DNA from: Ideonella oryzae
GTDB lineage: Bacteria; Pseudomonadota; Gammaproteobacteria; Burkholderiales; Burkholderiaceae_C
Length of the DNA stretch: 64,000 nucleotides
Direction: 5' to 3'
Assembly: GCF_024055665.1 (NCBI RefSeq)
Contig: NZ_JAMXMC010000004.1
Coordinates: 310,001 to 374,000 of the forward strand
A program made the translations under genes and the position numbers. Below the pieces are notes generated by a model that was not told the DNA's origin, searched no databases, and saw only the letters and a list, made by a program, of their open reading frames with translations. Numbering within the stretch: position 1 is the first letter of the stretch; every line of letters starts with the position of its first letter. Below are positions 26,973 through 36,037 of the stretch, in pieces.

Positions 26973-27646
26973 TCCAGGGTCTCCGGCGCTTCGGCCAGCA
27001 TCTTCTTCAACAAAGGCACCGTGACGGCCCGCCCCTGGGCCAGCGAAAAGCGATCCAGCCGCTGCAGCAGCCCCATCAGCGAGCCCAGGTCACGGCTGAA
27101 ATGGGTCAACAGATGGTCCAGCACCTCGGGCGAAAGACGCAGCCCGCGGCGCCGGGCTTCGTCGGCCAGCACCTGGCGCACCGCAGCGTCGGGCAAGGGC
27201 TGCACGGCAAAGACCGGCCCCCAGCCGAAGCGGGTGCGCAGGTCTTCCCGCACCTCCAGGTTGACCGGCGGCAGGCGCCCGGCCGCAGCCACCTGGATGC
27301 CGTGGGTGGCGGCCTCGACGAAGAGCATGAAGGCCGCATGCTGGCGCGCCGGGTCCAGCCGCTCCGCGCCGTCGATCACGATCAGCGACCAGCCTTCGTC
27401 GAAAGGCCAGTCCAGCGGATCCTCGGCGTCGAACCAGCCCACGCGGCCGCCCTGCTCCCGCACCTGGTGGGCCCAGGCCGCCAGCAGATGGGTCTTGCCC
27501 ACGCCGCCGGGGCCGTGCAGATAGACCGGCGCCCCGGGCAGCACGGCATGGCGCAGGCTGTCGACCACCAGCGCGTTGTCGCCCACCACGAAGGCGTCGA
27601 AATCCTGCTCGGTCTCCAGGCCGATGGCCAGGGGCAACTGCCTCAC
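26969..27646 (-). CDS. hda: DnaA regulatory inactivator Hda
   Basis: An AAA+ protein that works with the loaded clamp to stimulate ATP hydrolysis by DnaA and so limit re-initiation. The 225 residues begin RQLPLAIGLE, carry Walker A GPGGVGKTH, a Walker B-like LIVIDGAERL and the arginine-finger region DLRTRFGWGPVF, and end with the sensor 2 segment FSRDLGSLMGLLQRLD. The start is GTG 27646 with GGGAG upstream. QLPL close to the N-terminus fits the clamp-binding motif of Hda. An in-frame ATG at 27853 would add an unrelated 69-residue tail and is rejected. Confidence 0.93.
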   Translation of the reverse strand: MRQLPLAIGLETEQDFDAFVVGDNALVVDSLRHAVLPGAPVYLHGPGGVGKTHLLAAWAHQVREQGGRVGWFDAEDPLDWPFDEGWSLIVIDGAERLDPARQHAAFMLFVEAATHGIQVAAAGRLPPVNLEVREDLRTRFGWGPVFAVQPLPDAAVRQVLADEARRRGLRLSPEVLDHLLTHFSRDLGSLMGLLQRLDRFSLAQGRAVTVPLLKKMLAEAPETLE

Positions 27647-27851
27647 ACGGACTCCCTCACCCGGGGCGCAGCGCCCGCGCAGCAGACGTGCGGCGGAAAC
27701 CGGTTGCGCGAAGAGGACATCAGAGGCATGGCAGGAAACATCGGGGGCCGGGCTCATCATCGCCGTGGGCCCGCGGGCCACACATCCCTGCGGGAGGGGA
27801 ACCGCATGAAGCCCGGCAGGGGCGGGGCTGCAGGGCCCGGCGGAATGTTGC

Positions 27852-27883
27852 ATTGTAGAGGGCTGCGCCCCGGATCACTTCAA
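27852..27883 (-). promoter_or_regulatory. Possible promoter of the hda-HAD-pcnB-folK operon
   Basis: On the minus strand a -10-like TACAAT (27852-27857) follows TTGAAG (27878-27883). The spacing of 20 bp is longer than ideal. If used, the transcript has an unusually long leader of about 200 nt before the hda GTG. Confidence 0.4.
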
Positions 27884-28749
27884 TGCCAGCGCGGCGGCGG
27901 CTGTTCGCGCAGCCGCCGCAGTTGCTGGCGAATGCCGTCGGCATCGTCGGCCTCCGGCACCTCGCGCAGATAGAGCGCCAGGTCGTCGACCGCCCTCTGG
28001 CACTGCCCGAGTTCTGCCAGCAGCAGCCCCCGATCGCGCCATTCCTCCCACGCTTCGGGCACCAGACGCACCAGCCGCTCCTGTACCGCCAGGCCGGACA
28101 CCGGATCCCCGGCCGTGCGGTGAATGGACTTGAGGTTGCCCAGCATGCGCGCCAGGATGTCGCGCGGGCTGGCGGCCTGCAGGAACAGGCCCAAGGGCAC
28201 GGCATCGTCCCCCACCAGGCCGCGCTGCTGGCAAAAAGGCTCCAGACGCTCCTCCAGTTCCTCGCGGGACAGCGATCGCCCGTCCAGCGGGTCCAGCAGC
28301 ACCTCGCCCGCCGGCAGGTGCAGCTTCACCAGGAAATGCCCCGGGAACGACACCCCCAGGGCCGGCAGGCCGGCCTGGGTGGCCAGCTCGACATAGAGCA
28401 CGGCCAGGGACACCGGAATACCGCGACGCGTCTCCAGCACGCGGTGCACATAGCTGTTCTGCGGGTCGTAGAAATTGTTCGCGTTGCCGCCAAACCCCAG
28501 CTCGTGGAAGAAGTAGCGGTTGAGCATGCGCAGGCGGTGCAGCGGCGCGGCATCGGCTGGCAGGCGGCCGCAAAAGCGCTGGGCCAGCCGATCCACCTCA
28601 TCCAGCACGGCCTGCACGTCCAGGCCCGGGTCGGCGTCCTGGCCCAGCAGCGCGGCCGCCTCCAGCAGTGGAAGATGCGCGTCCTCGGCCACCAGGGCGG
28701 CGAAGTACTCCAGCGCACTGGGGGCCTCAAAGCGCATCGGAAGGCTCAT
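27880..28749 (-). CDS. SirB1-family transglutaminase-like / TPR protein
   Basis: A 289-residue cytoplasmic protein of the SirB1 family. An N-terminal helical region leads into a transglutaminase-fold core. That core has LNRYFFHELGFGGNANNFYDP, ETRRGIPVSLAVLYVELA and the conserved PGHFLVKL with the His. The C-terminal third (AVQERLVRLVPEAWEEWRDRG onward) looks like tetratricopeptide repeats. The usual papain-type Cys is not evident, so it may not be catalytic. Biological role unknown. Start ATG 28749. Confidence 0.85.
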   Translation of the reverse strand: MSLPMRFEAPSALEYFAALVAEDAHLPLLEAAALLGQDADPGLDVQAVLDEVDRLAQRFCGRLPADAAPLHRLRMLNRYFFHELGFGGNANNFYDPQNSYVHRVLETRRGIPVSLAVLYVELATQAGLPALGVSFPGHFLVKLHLPAGEVLLDPLDGRSLSREELEERLEPFCQQRGLVGDDAVPLGLFLQAASPRDILARMLGNLKSIHRTAGDPVSGLAVQERLVRLVPEAWEEWRDRGLLLAELGQCQRAVDDLALYLREVPEADDADGIRQQLRRLREQPPPRWH

Positions 28750-28782
28750 GGTTCCTCAGTGTAGGCGCAGCGCCAGGCGGGT

Positions 28783-30339
28783 TCAGGCCCGCCTCAGAAA
28801 GGTTCGGGGCCGAAGGCCGGCCAGCCACAGCAGACCGAAATAGATCACCGCACCAACGCCGATGACCCCGAACAGCATCCCGGCCCGCAGCAGCACATGA
28901 CTGCGCCAGGCCAGCCAGTCGACGGCGTGGGTGGTCCAGCCCAGCCACAGCCCCAGTGCCAGATTGGCCGGCAGCAGGCGCAGCAGAAACACCGGCCAGC
29001 CCGGTGACGCCCGGTACAGCCCCCGGGCCCGCAGGCCGTACAGCAGCCAGGCCGCATTGACCATGGCCCCCAGGCCGATCGACAGGGCCAGACCGGCATG
29101 CCCCAGCCAGGGCACGAACACCAGGTTCATCAGCTGGGTGCAGGCCAGCACGATGACCGCGATGCGCACCGGGGTGCGCAGGTCCTGCTGAGCGAAGAAA
29201 CCCGGCGCCAGCACCTTCACACCGATCAATCCCAGCAGCCCCACGCCATAACCCCGCAGGGCCATGACGGTCATGTCCACGGCCTCGGGACTGAAGCGGC
29301 CGTAATGGAACAGCACCGCCACCATCGGCTTGGCGAAGACCAGCATCGCGATCGCGCAGGGAATGGCCAGCAGGGCCACCAGCCGCAGGCCCCAGTCCAG
29401 GTGACCGGAGTAGCCCTCGTGGTCGCCCCGTGCCTGCAGCGCCGACAGCCCGGGCACCAGCACCACCCCCAGGGCGACACCCAGCAGCGCGGTCGGAAAC
29501 TCCATCAGCCGGTCGGCATAGAACAGCCAGGACACGGCACCCGGACCGAGGTGGGAGGCGATCTGGGTGTTGATCAGCAGCGACAGCTGCGCCACCGACA
29601 CCCCCAGCAGGGCCGGCGCCATCTGCCGCAGCACCTGGCGCACCCCCGGGTGGTGCCAGGCCTGCGTCAGCGCGCCCTTGCGCCAGCCGATGCGCGGCAC
29701 CATGCCCAGCCGGCGCAGGGCCGGCACCTGGATGGCCAGTTGCAACATGCCGCCCAGCAACACGCCAACCGACAGGGCATGGATGGGCGCAATCCCGACG
29801 CGCCGCAGCAGCGGCGTCAGGCCGACCACGCTCAGGATCATGGCCACATTGAGCAGCACCGGCGTGGCGGCCGGCACGGCAAAGTTCTTCCAGGTGTTGA
29901 GCACCCCCGCGGCCAGCGCCACCAGGGACATGAAGCCGATGTAGGGGAACATCCAGCGGGTCATCACCACCGCCAGATCGAATTCCTCCAACCCGGCTCC
30001 AAAGGCCCAGACCACCCCCTGGGCCCCCACGATGCCGACGACGCAGGTCACGAACAGCACCCAGAACAGCACGGTGGCCACGGCATTGACCATGGCGTGC
30101 GTACCTTCGTCGCCTTCGCGCTCGCGGGTGGCCGCCAGCAGAGGCACAAAGGCCGCCGAGAACGCACCTTCCGCGAACAGCCGTCGCAGCAGGTTGGGAA
30201 TGCGGAACGCCACATTGAAGGCGTCGGTCAGCGCGCTGGCGCCAAAACCGGCGGCGATGAGCTGGTCCCGCACCAGACCGGTGATGCGGGAGAGCAGGGT
30301 CCACATGGAAACCGTGGACGCGGCCTTGAGAAGATTCAT
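28783..30339 (-). CDS. murJ: Lipid II flippase MurJ
   Basis: Moves lipid-linked peptidoglycan precursor across the inner membrane. The 518-residue MOP-superfamily protein has about 14 hydrophobic helices. The N-terminus [20 protein letters not shown], with [15 protein letters not shown] and [17 protein letters not shown] next, is strongly conserved among MurJ proteins and includes arginines of the central cavity. It is divergent from rpsT. A TATAAT at 30381-30386 on the minus strand, without a good -35 box, may start its transcript. Confidence 0.95.
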   Translation of the reverse strand: MNLLKAASTVSMWTLLSRITGLVRDQLIAAGFGASALTDAFNVAFRIPNLLRRLFAEGAFSAAFVPLLAATREREGDEGTHAMVNAVATVLFWVLFVTCVVGIVGAQGVVWAFGAGLEEFDLAVVMTRWMFPYIGFMSLVALAAGVLNTWKNFAVPAATPVLLNVAMILSVVGLTPLLRRVGIAPIHALSVGVLLGGMLQLAIQVPALRRLGMVPRIGWRKGALTQAWHHPGVRQVLRQMAPALLGVSVAQLSLLINTQIASHLGPGAVSWLFYADRLMEFPTALLGVALGVVLVPGLSALQARGDHEGYSGHLDWGLRLVALLAIPCAIAMLVFAKPMVAVLFHYGRFSPEAVDMTVMALRGYGVGLLGLIGVKVLAPGFFAQQDLRTPVRIAVIVLACTQLMNLVFVPWLGHAGLALSIGLGAMVNAAWLLYGLRARGLYRASPGWPVFLLRLLPANLALGLWLGWTTHAVDWLAWRSHVLLRAGMLFGVIGVGAVIYFGLLWLAGLRPRTFLRRA

Positions 30340-30428
30340 GGACGGGCCGGCCCCAGGGCAGCGGCTGAACAGGGTGGCGGATTATAGGAAGGCCCTGCCG
30401 GCCCCTGCGGGCAAACCCGTGCCGGAGC

Positions 30429-30458
30429 TTGCAAGCGCTGTCAAAAATCCGCTATACT
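30429..30458 (+). promoter_or_regulatory. Sigma-70 promoter of rpsT
   Basis: TTGCAA and TATACT are separated by 18 bp, placing transcription start at about 30465 and giving a short leader of about 25 nt before rpsT. Confidence 0.8.
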
Positions 30459-30490
30459 CGATGGTCTTTCCCACCTGGAAACTAAAAGCA

Positions 30491-30787
30491 ATGGCAACCT
30501 CTTCCAAAGCCAAGAAGCGCACCGTGCGTCTGGCATCGGGCCGCAAGCGCGCTCGCCAAGACGTCAAGCTGAACGCCGCCAACTCGTCGCTGCGTTCGAA
30601 GTTCCGCACCTCGATCAAGAACGTGCTGAAGGCTGTCGCCGCCGGTGACAAGACCCAGGCCTCCGAACTGTTCAAGACGGCCCAGGGCGTGATCGACTCG
30701 ATCGCCGACAAGGGCATCTTCCACAAGAACAAGGCCGCCCGTCACAAGAGCCGCCTGTCCGCCAAGGTCAAGGCCCTGGCCGCCTGA
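30491..30787 (+). CDS. rpsT: 30S ribosomal protein S20
   Basis: A 98-residue 16S rRNA-binding protein. It is rich in Lys/Arg/Ala, starting [19 protein letters not shown], with [15 protein letters not shown] and [22 protein letters not shown]. No strong Shine-Dalgarno precedes the ATG (TGGAAA only). Weak initiation is also known for E. coli rpsT, where it serves autoregulation. Whether that holds here is inferred. Confidence 0.97.
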   Translation: MATSSKAKKRTVRLASGRKRARQDVKLNAANSSLRSKFRTSIKNVLKAVAAGDKTQASELFKTAQGVIDSIADKGIFHKNKAARHKSRLSAKVKALAA

Positions 30788-30812
30788 CATCTACATCCAG
30801 GTGGACGACAAG

Positions 30813-30838
30813 AAGGCCCCGCAGTGCGGGGCCTTTTT
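30813..30838 (+). terminator. Rho-independent terminator of rpsT
   Basis: A 10-bp stem AAGGCCCCGC / GCGGGGCCTT with a 3-nt loop, followed by a T-run. It begins 25 nt after the rpsT stop. Confidence 0.9.
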
Positions 30839-30891
30839 CATGGCCATGCCACCCGGTCAAGCGGCCAGCGCTGGGACAGCGCTGACGTCGC

Positions 30892-31227
30892 TCAGGACGC
30901 CTTCTTGGGCGCGCCGTCTTCCGGCAGCAGGCAGGCCTCGGTGACCTGCAAGCCGTTGTCGCGGGCGAAGTTCATCACGAAATCCCAGGCCATGGGCTCG
31001 ATGCCTCTCAGGGCCTCGTTGACGATCACGCACTTCACGCCATTGATCACCCGCGGCACGCAATAAGGCGAGTAGCCGATGAAGGCGCCAATCCCGCCTG
31101 CTTTCGCCCCGCCCGGCCGGAAGCAGGACATGGCCCCCGCCAGCCGCTCCGCCCAGTCGCTGGGTCGGAATGTTCGGCCTTCTTTGGTGAGGCCCTGAAT
31201 GAAGAATTCGCGGGGCTTGGTGGTCAT
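30892..31227 (-). CDS. DUF3579 protein
   Basis: A 111-residue cytoplasmic protein of a betaproteobacterial family of unknown function. Recognisable parts are REFFIQGLTKEGRTFRPSDWAERLAG and GYSPYCVPRVINGVKCVIVN, followed by RGIEPMAWDFVMNFARDNGL. ATG 31227 starts the conserved region. It is divergent from argD, an arrangement common in Burkholderiales, with a 329-bp spacer. No functional residue pattern is evident. Confidence 0.82.
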   Translation of the reverse strand: MTTKPREFFIQGLTKEGRTFRPSDWAERLAGAMSCFRPGGAKAGGIGAFIGYSPYCVPRVINGVKCVIVNEALRGIEPMAWDFVMNFARDNGLQVTEACLLPEDGAPKKAS

Positions 31228-31556
31228 GGAGAGCGTGTCGATCGATCGGCGATGGTAGGAACAGAAGCTTGCGAGCCGCTGTCTATCCCGGGGCAGTCCG
31301 ACCGCAACTGAATTGCGCGGGGGCTGATTTTGCCTTGCTCTTGACGCAATGCAGCGAAAACACCCGAGCGCCCCAGGGAAGTGCTCATCCTCTCGCCACG
31401 GCCGAGGCCCTCCGGCAGCAGGTCCCGGCCACAGATTCATCCCCCCCGCCCCGCGGCTTGAACCTTAGAATTCGGGCAGGTTGGCGCGACACCCCTTGCT
31501 GCGGCACAGGGTGTGACCAGCCTTTTCTTTTTTGTCATCCACCCGGAGATCTGAGA
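31228..31556. other. 329-bp intergenic region between DUF3579 and argD
   Basis: No convincing gene is seen. It holds a -10-like TAGAAT (31466-31471, no clear -35). It also holds an inverted repeat ACACCC...GGGTGT (31489-31514) followed 8 nt later by a run of T residues, close to the argD ribosome-binding site (GGAG at 31545). The repeat could be a leader hairpin, but no leader peptide is obvious. Base composition is slightly less GC-rich than the neighbouring genes. Confidence 0.5.
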
Positions 31557-32750
31557 ATGTCCGCCTCCATGCCCCATGTCATGAACACCTACGGCCGGCT
31601 GCCTGTGGCACTGTCGCACGGCCGAGGCTGCGAAGTGTGGGACACCCGAGGCCGACGTTACCTGGACGCGCTGGGCGGCATCGCCGTCAACACCCTGGGC
31701 CACGCCCACCCGAAGCTGGTGGAGGCCCTGCAGGCCCAGATCGGCCAGCTGATCCACTGCTCCAACTACTACGAAAGCCCGCTGCAGGAGCAGCTGGCCA
31801 CGCTGCTGTGCGAGCGCTCCGGCCTGGACGTGGCCTTCTTCTGCTCCACGGGCCTGGAAGCCAACGAAGCCGCGCTGAAGATCGCCCGCAAGTACGGCCA
31901 TGACAAGGGCATCGAACGCCCGGAGATCATCGTGCTGGACAAGGCCTTCCATGGCCGCTCCATCGCCACGCTGTCGGCCACCGGCAACGTCAAGGTGCAG
32001 GAAGGCTTCGGCCCGCTGGTCGAAGGTTTCGTGCGCGTGCCGCTCAACGACATCGGCGCGATGCGCGACGCCGCGGGCACGCACCCGAACGTGGTGGCCG
32101 TGATGCTGGAAACCATCCAGGGCGAGGGCGGCATCCGCCCCGTCCAATGGGACTACCTGCGTCAGGTCCGCCAGCTCTGCGACGAGCGCGGCTGGCTGCT
32201 GATGCTCGACGAGGTGCAGTGCGGCATCGGCCGCACCGGCAAGTGGTTCGCCTGCCAATGGGCCGGCATCCAGCCCGACGTGATGCAGCTGGCCAAGGGC
32301 CTGGGCTCGGGCGTGCCGGTGGGCGCGGTGCTGGCCGGCCCCAAGGCCCGCAATGTGCTGGGCCCGGGCAACCACGGCACCACCTTCGGCGGCAACCCGC
32401 TGGCCATGCGCGCCGGCATCGAGACCCTGCAGATCATGACGGCCGACGGCCTGCTGGAAAACGCCAGCGCGGTGGGTGGCTACCTCAAGAGCGCCCTGCA
32501 GGCCGCACTGGGCGACGTGCCGGGCGTCAAGGACGTGCGTGGCGAAGGCCTGATGCTGGGCATCGAGCTCGACCGCCCCTGCGGCGCCATCCTGACCCGC
32601 GCGATGGAGGCCGGCCTGCTGCTGTCCGTGACTGCCGACAGCGTGGTGCGCCTGCTGCCGCCGCTGATCTTCAGCCGCGAAAACGCCGATGAACTGCTGT
32701 CCATCCTCGTTCCGCTGATCCAGAATTTCCTCTCGGAGACCCAGGCATGA
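31557..32750 (+). CDS. argD: Acetylornithine transaminase
   Basis: A PLP-dependent class III aminotransferase of 397 residues converting N-acetylglutamate semialdehyde to N-acetylornithine in arginine synthesis. Seen are GVNTLGHAHP-like AVNTLGHAHPKL, FFCSTGLEANEAALKIARKY, KAFHGRSIATLSATG, LMLDEVQCGIGRTGKWF and the PLP lysine in QLAKGLGSGVPVGA. GGAG precedes the ATG. The stop overlaps argF by 4 nt, which supports an arginine rather than a catabolic role. Confidence 0.94.
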   Translation: MSASMPHVMNTYGRLPVALSHGRGCEVWDTRGRRYLDALGGIAVNTLGHAHPKLVEALQAQIGQLIHCSNYYESPLQEQLATLLCERSGLDVAFFCSTGLEANEAALKIARKYGHDKGIERPEIIVLDKAFHGRSIATLSATGNVKVQEGFGPLVEGFVRVPLNDIGAMRDAAGTHPNVVAVMLETIQGEGGIRPVQWDYLRQVRQLCDERGWLLMLDEVQCGIGRTGKWFACQWAGIQPDVMQLAKGLGSGVPVGAVLAGPKARNVLGPGNHGTTFGGNPLAMRAGIETLQIMTADGLLENASAVGGYLKSALQAALGDVPGVKDVRGEGLMLGIELDRPCGAILTRAMEAGLLLSVTADSVVRLLPPLIFSRENADELLSILVPLIQNFLSETQA

Positions 32751-33709
32751 AACCGGGTTACAGCCTCATGCGCCACTACCTGCAATTCAAGGACTTCCGG
32801 GCCGAAGAGTACGCCTACCTGTTCGAGCGCGCCCGCGTCATCAAGCAGCGCTTCAAGAACTACGAGAAGTACCAGCCGCTGACCGACCGCACCCTGGCCA
32901 TGATCTTCGAGAAGGCCAGCACCCGCACCCGCGTCAGCTTCGAGGCCGGCATGTACCAGATGGGCGGCTCGGTGGTGCACCTGACCACCGGCGACAGCCA
33001 GCTGGGCCGCAGCGAGCCGATCGAGGACAGCGCCCGCGTCATCAGCCGCATGGTCGACCTGGTGATGATCCGCACCTTCGAGCAGAGCAAGATCGAGCGC
33101 TTCGCCGCCCACTCGCGCGTGCCGGTCATCAACGGCCTGACCAACGAGTTCCATCCCTGCCAGATCCTGGCCGATCTGCTGACCTACCTGGAGCACCGTG
33201 CCCCGGTGAACGCCAGCGGCTACGACCTGAACTGCCTCAAGGGCAAGGTGGTGGCCTGGGTGGGCGATGGCAACAACATGGCCAACACCTGGCTGCAGGC
33301 CGCCGAGATCCTGGGCTTCACGGTCCATGTCAGCACCCCCTCGGGCTACGAGGTGGACCCGGCGGTGGCCGGCGTGCGCGACATCGGCTGCTACAAGGTC
33401 TTCAAGAACCCGCTGGACGCCTGCCGCGGCGCCCACCTGGTCACCACCGACGTGTGGACCAGCATGGGCTACGAAGCCGAGAACGCCGAACGCCTGAAGG
33501 CCTTTGCCGACTGGTGCGTCGACGCCGAGATGATGGCCGCGGCCCAGCCCGATGCGCTGTTCATGCACTGCCTGCCCGCCCACCGTGGCGAGGAGGTCAC
33601 CGCCGATGTCATCGACGGCCCGCAATCGGTGGTCTGGGACGAGGCCGAGAACCGCATGCACGTGCAGAAGGCCCTGATGGAATACCTGCTGCTCGGCCGC
33701 ATCGGGTAA
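32747..33709 (+). CDS. argF: Ornithine carbamoyltransferase
   Basis: Makes citrulline from ornithine and carbamoyl phosphate. The 320-residue protein carries the carbamoyl-phosphate motif EKASTRTRVSFEAG, the HPCQILADLLT motif, VAWVGDGNNMANTW and the ornithine-binding HCLPAHRGEEV. Start ATG 32747 overlaps argD. ATG 32768 (MRHYLQFKDF) is a possible alternative matching some homologues. Confidence 0.96.
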   Translation: MKPGYSLMRHYLQFKDFRAEEYAYLFERARVIKQRFKNYEKYQPLTDRTLAMIFEKASTRTRVSFEAGMYQMGGSVVHLTTGDSQLGRSEPIEDSARVISRMVDLVMIRTFEQSKIERFAAHSRVPVINGLTNEFHPCQILADLLTYLEHRAPVNASGYDLNCLKGKVVAWVGDGNNMANTWLQAAEILGFTVHVSTPSGYEVDPAVAGVRDIGCYKVFKNPLDACRGAHLVTTDVWTSMGYEAENAERLKAFADWCVDAEMMAAAQPDALFMHCLPAHRGEEVTADVIDGPQSVVWDEAENRMHVQKALMEYLLLGRIG

Positions 33710-33791
33710 ATCCTGAGCCCGCCTGGCGCCGGGCATCAGTCCGGCGTCAGCGCCTGGGCGCACAGTGGCGGCAGGAGACAACGACAAGACC

Positions 33792-34535
33792 ATGAAGCTG
33801 GCCCTGATCACCGACCTGCACGCCAACCGCGAGGCCGTGCAGGCCGTGCTGGAACACGCGGAGGCCCAGGGCGCCGGCCGCTACGCCTTCCTGGGCGACT
33901 ATGTGGGTTACGGTGCCGACCCGGGCTGGGTCATCGACACCGTGCGCCGCTATGTCGACCAGGGCGCCATCGCCGTGGGCGGCAACCACGATGCCGGCGT
34001 GGCCACCGAGATCTCCCCCTCCATGCGGCCCGATGCCCGCCAGGTCGTCGAATGGACCCGCGGCCAGCTCACACCCGAGCAGCTGGCCTTCCTCTCCGCC
34101 CGGCCCCTGTCCCACACCGAGGGCGACATGCTGTTCGTGCATGCCAACGCCTTTGCCCCCGCGGAATGGGAGTACATCCAGGGCCGGCTGGAAGCGGTGC
34201 GCAGCCTGCATGCCACGACCTGCCACTACACCTTCTGCGGGCACATGCACGAGCCCAAGCTGTTCCACCTGTCGGGCACCGGCAAGGCGGGTGATTTCGT
34301 GCCCTCGCCCGGTGTGGCCATCCCCATCCCGCCCATCCGCCAATGGCTGATCGTGCCCGGCTCGGCCGGCCAGCCGCGCGACGGCAACCCCGCCGCCTGC
34401 TACGCCATGTTCGACCTGGCCGAGCAGTCGCTGACCTTCCACCGCGTGCCCTACGATCACGACACCGCGGCGCGCAAGATCCTCGACGCCGGTCTGCCGG
34501 CACGCCTGGCGGAGCGGCTGATCCATGGCCAATGA
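33792..34535 (+). CDS. Calcineurin-like metallophosphoesterase
   Basis: A 247-residue cytoplasmic phosphoesterase with the complete two-metal site: ITDLHANREAV (D-x-H), FLGDYVGYGADP (GD), GGNHDAG (GNH), FVHANAF and CGHMHEPKLF (GH-x-H). It is close in layout to small diadenosine-tetraphosphatase/serine-threonine phosphatase types (Metallophos_2). The substrate is unknown. It overlaps the following kinase gene by 11 nt, so the two are probably translated together. A phosphatase opposing that kinase is a reasonable hypothesis. Confidence 0.88.
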   Translation: MKLALITDLHANREAVQAVLEHAEAQGAGRYAFLGDYVGYGADPGWVIDTVRRYVDQGAIAVGGNHDAGVATEISPSMRPDARQVVEWTRGQLTPEQLAFLSARPLSHTEGDMLFVHANAFAPAEWEYIQGRLEAVRSLHATTCHYTFCGHMHEPKLFHLSGTGKAGDFVPSPGVAIPIPPIRQWLIVPGSAGQPRDGNPAACYAMFDLAEQSLTFHRVPYDHDTAARKILDAGLPARLAERLIHGQ

Positions 34536-36033
34536 AGCGACGGCAGCCCCCCTCCCCGCGGAAGAGCCTGTCGCAGAAGGTGGCAACAGCCCGCTGAAGC
34601 CGGGTCAGATCATCGACGGCTTCCGGCTGGAAGAGGCTCTGCACCGGGGTGGCATGGCCACGCTGTGGCGGGTGCGCCGGGTACAGGCCGATGGCAACCC
34701 GGCCGACGGTCCCGAAGCCCTGCCGCTGATCATGAAGGTCCCGCGCATCAAGGGTGGCGAGGACCCGGCCACCATCGTCGGCTTCGAAGTCGAGCGCATG
34801 ATCATGCCGACCCTGTCCGGTCCGCATGTGCCCAAGTTCATCGCCAAGGGCGACTTCACCCGCCAGCCCTACATCGTGATGGAGCACATCCCCGGCCCCA
34901 CGCTGCGGCCACGGCTGGACGAGGCGCCCCTGCCCTTTGACGAGATCGTCGAGGTGGGCGAGCGGGTGGCCACCGCGCTGCACGAGCTGCACCGACAGCA
35001 TGTGGTGCACCTGGACATCAAGCCCAGCAACATCCTCTTCCGCCCGGACGGCACGGCCGTGCTGGTCGACTTCGGCCTCTCGCGCCACGACCAGCTGCCC
35101 GATCTGCTGGACGAGGAGTTCACGCTGCCCATGGGCACCGGGCCCTACATGTCGCCCGAGCAGGTGCAGTTCGTGCGCAGCGACCCCCGCAGCGACCTCT
35201 TCGCGCTGGGCGTCATGCTCTACCACCTCACCACCGGCGAGCGCCCCTTCGGCGCCCCCAACAGCGTGCGCGGGCTGCGCAAGCGCCTCTATGTGGACCC
35301 GGTGCCCCCGCGTGCCCTGCGCAAGGACTGTCCGCCCTGGTTGCAGGAGGTCATCCTGAAATGCCTGGAGGTCAACGCCGACCAGCGCTACCAGAGCGCG
35401 GCCCAGCTCTCGCTGGACCTGCAGGCCCCGGCCCAGATCCCGCTCACCCGCCGGTCCGAGAAGCTGCAGGGCGCCTCCACGCTCAAGCGGCTCAAGCGCT
35501 GGTTCTTCGCCCTGGGCTCGGAGCCGGACCAGCGTCCGGTCACCGTGGCCGAACAGGTGCACCGCAACCCCATCATCATGGCCGCGGTGGACACCGAGGC
35601 CACGCCGGCCCTGTCCAACCAACTGCGCGACACGGTGCAGCGCATCGTCAAGACCGAGCCCGGCGCCCGTCTGGCCTGCGTCAGCGTGATGCGCACCGCC
35701 CGCATCGGCATGGACGATCTGGTGGACAAGTCCGGTCAGAGCCGGCACGTCAAGCAGCTGGTGCAGATCAAGCACTGGGCCCACCCGATCGCCAAGGCCC
35801 TGTTCTTCGACGAGGGCCGGTTGACCTTCCATGTGCTGGAAGCGCCGGACCCGGCCGCCGCCATCGTCGAGTTCGCCCGACGCAACCAGGTGGACCACAT
35901 CGTGATGGGCGCACGTGGCCAGTCGGCCCTGCGCCGCTACCTGGGCAGCACCTCCTCGCAGGTGGTGGCCGAATGCGATTGCACCGTCACCGTGGTGCGG
36001 GCCCCGCAGCAGGGCACCGAGGCCCAGGAATGA
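34525..36033 (+). CDS. Serine/threonine protein kinase fused to a universal stress protein domain
   Basis: A 502-residue two-domain protein. The kinase domain (about 30-300) has a glycine-rich loop HRGGMATLWR (40-49), a likely ATP lysine in IMKVP (about 71), the catalytic loop VVHLDIKPSNILF with Asp about 164, DFGLS (182-186) and GTGPYMSPE. The HRD arginine is replaced by Leu (HLD), so it is a non-RD kinase probably not gated by activation-loop phosphorylation. A basic linker (KRLKRWFF) leads to a C-terminal UspA domain (about 349-492). Its nucleotide motif is MGARGQSALRRYLGS, one residue shorter than the usual G-2x-G-9x-G(S/T). No membrane segment is predicted. It overlaps the upstream phosphoesterase gene and is followed 4 nt later by a cysteine-cluster gene. 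Confidence 0.88.
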   Translation: MANEATAAPLPAEEPVAEGGNSPLKPGQIIDGFRLEEALHRGGMATLWRVRRVQADGNPADGPEALPLIMKVPRIKGGEDPATIVGFEVERMIMPTLSGPHVPKFIAKGDFTRQPYIVMEHIPGPTLRPRLDEAPLPFDEIVEVGERVATALHELHRQHVVHLDIKPSNILFRPDGTAVLVDFGLSRHDQLPDLLDEEFTLPMGTGPYMSPEQVQFVRSDPRSDLFALGVMLYHLTTGERPFGAPNSVRGLRKRLYVDPVPPRALRKDCPPWLQEVILKCLEVNADQRYQSAAQLSLDLQAPAQIPLTRRSEKLQGASTLKRLKRWFFALGSEPDQRPVTVAEQVHRNPIIMAAVDTEATPALSNQLRDTVQRIVKTEPGARLACVSVMRTARIGMDDLVDKSGQSRHVKQLVQIKHWAHPIAKALFFDEGRLTFHVLEAPDPAAAIVEFARRNQVDHIVMGARGQSALRRYLGSTSSQVVAECDCTVTVVRAPQQGTEAQE

Positions 36034-36037
36034 AGCC

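Noticed and set aside
27646-27853. Extended N-terminus of Hda from ATG 27853
   Set aside because: The 69 extra residues are unlike any Hda, a -10-like box overlaps the region, and GTG 27646 has a good ribosome-binding site and the canonical RQLPL start.
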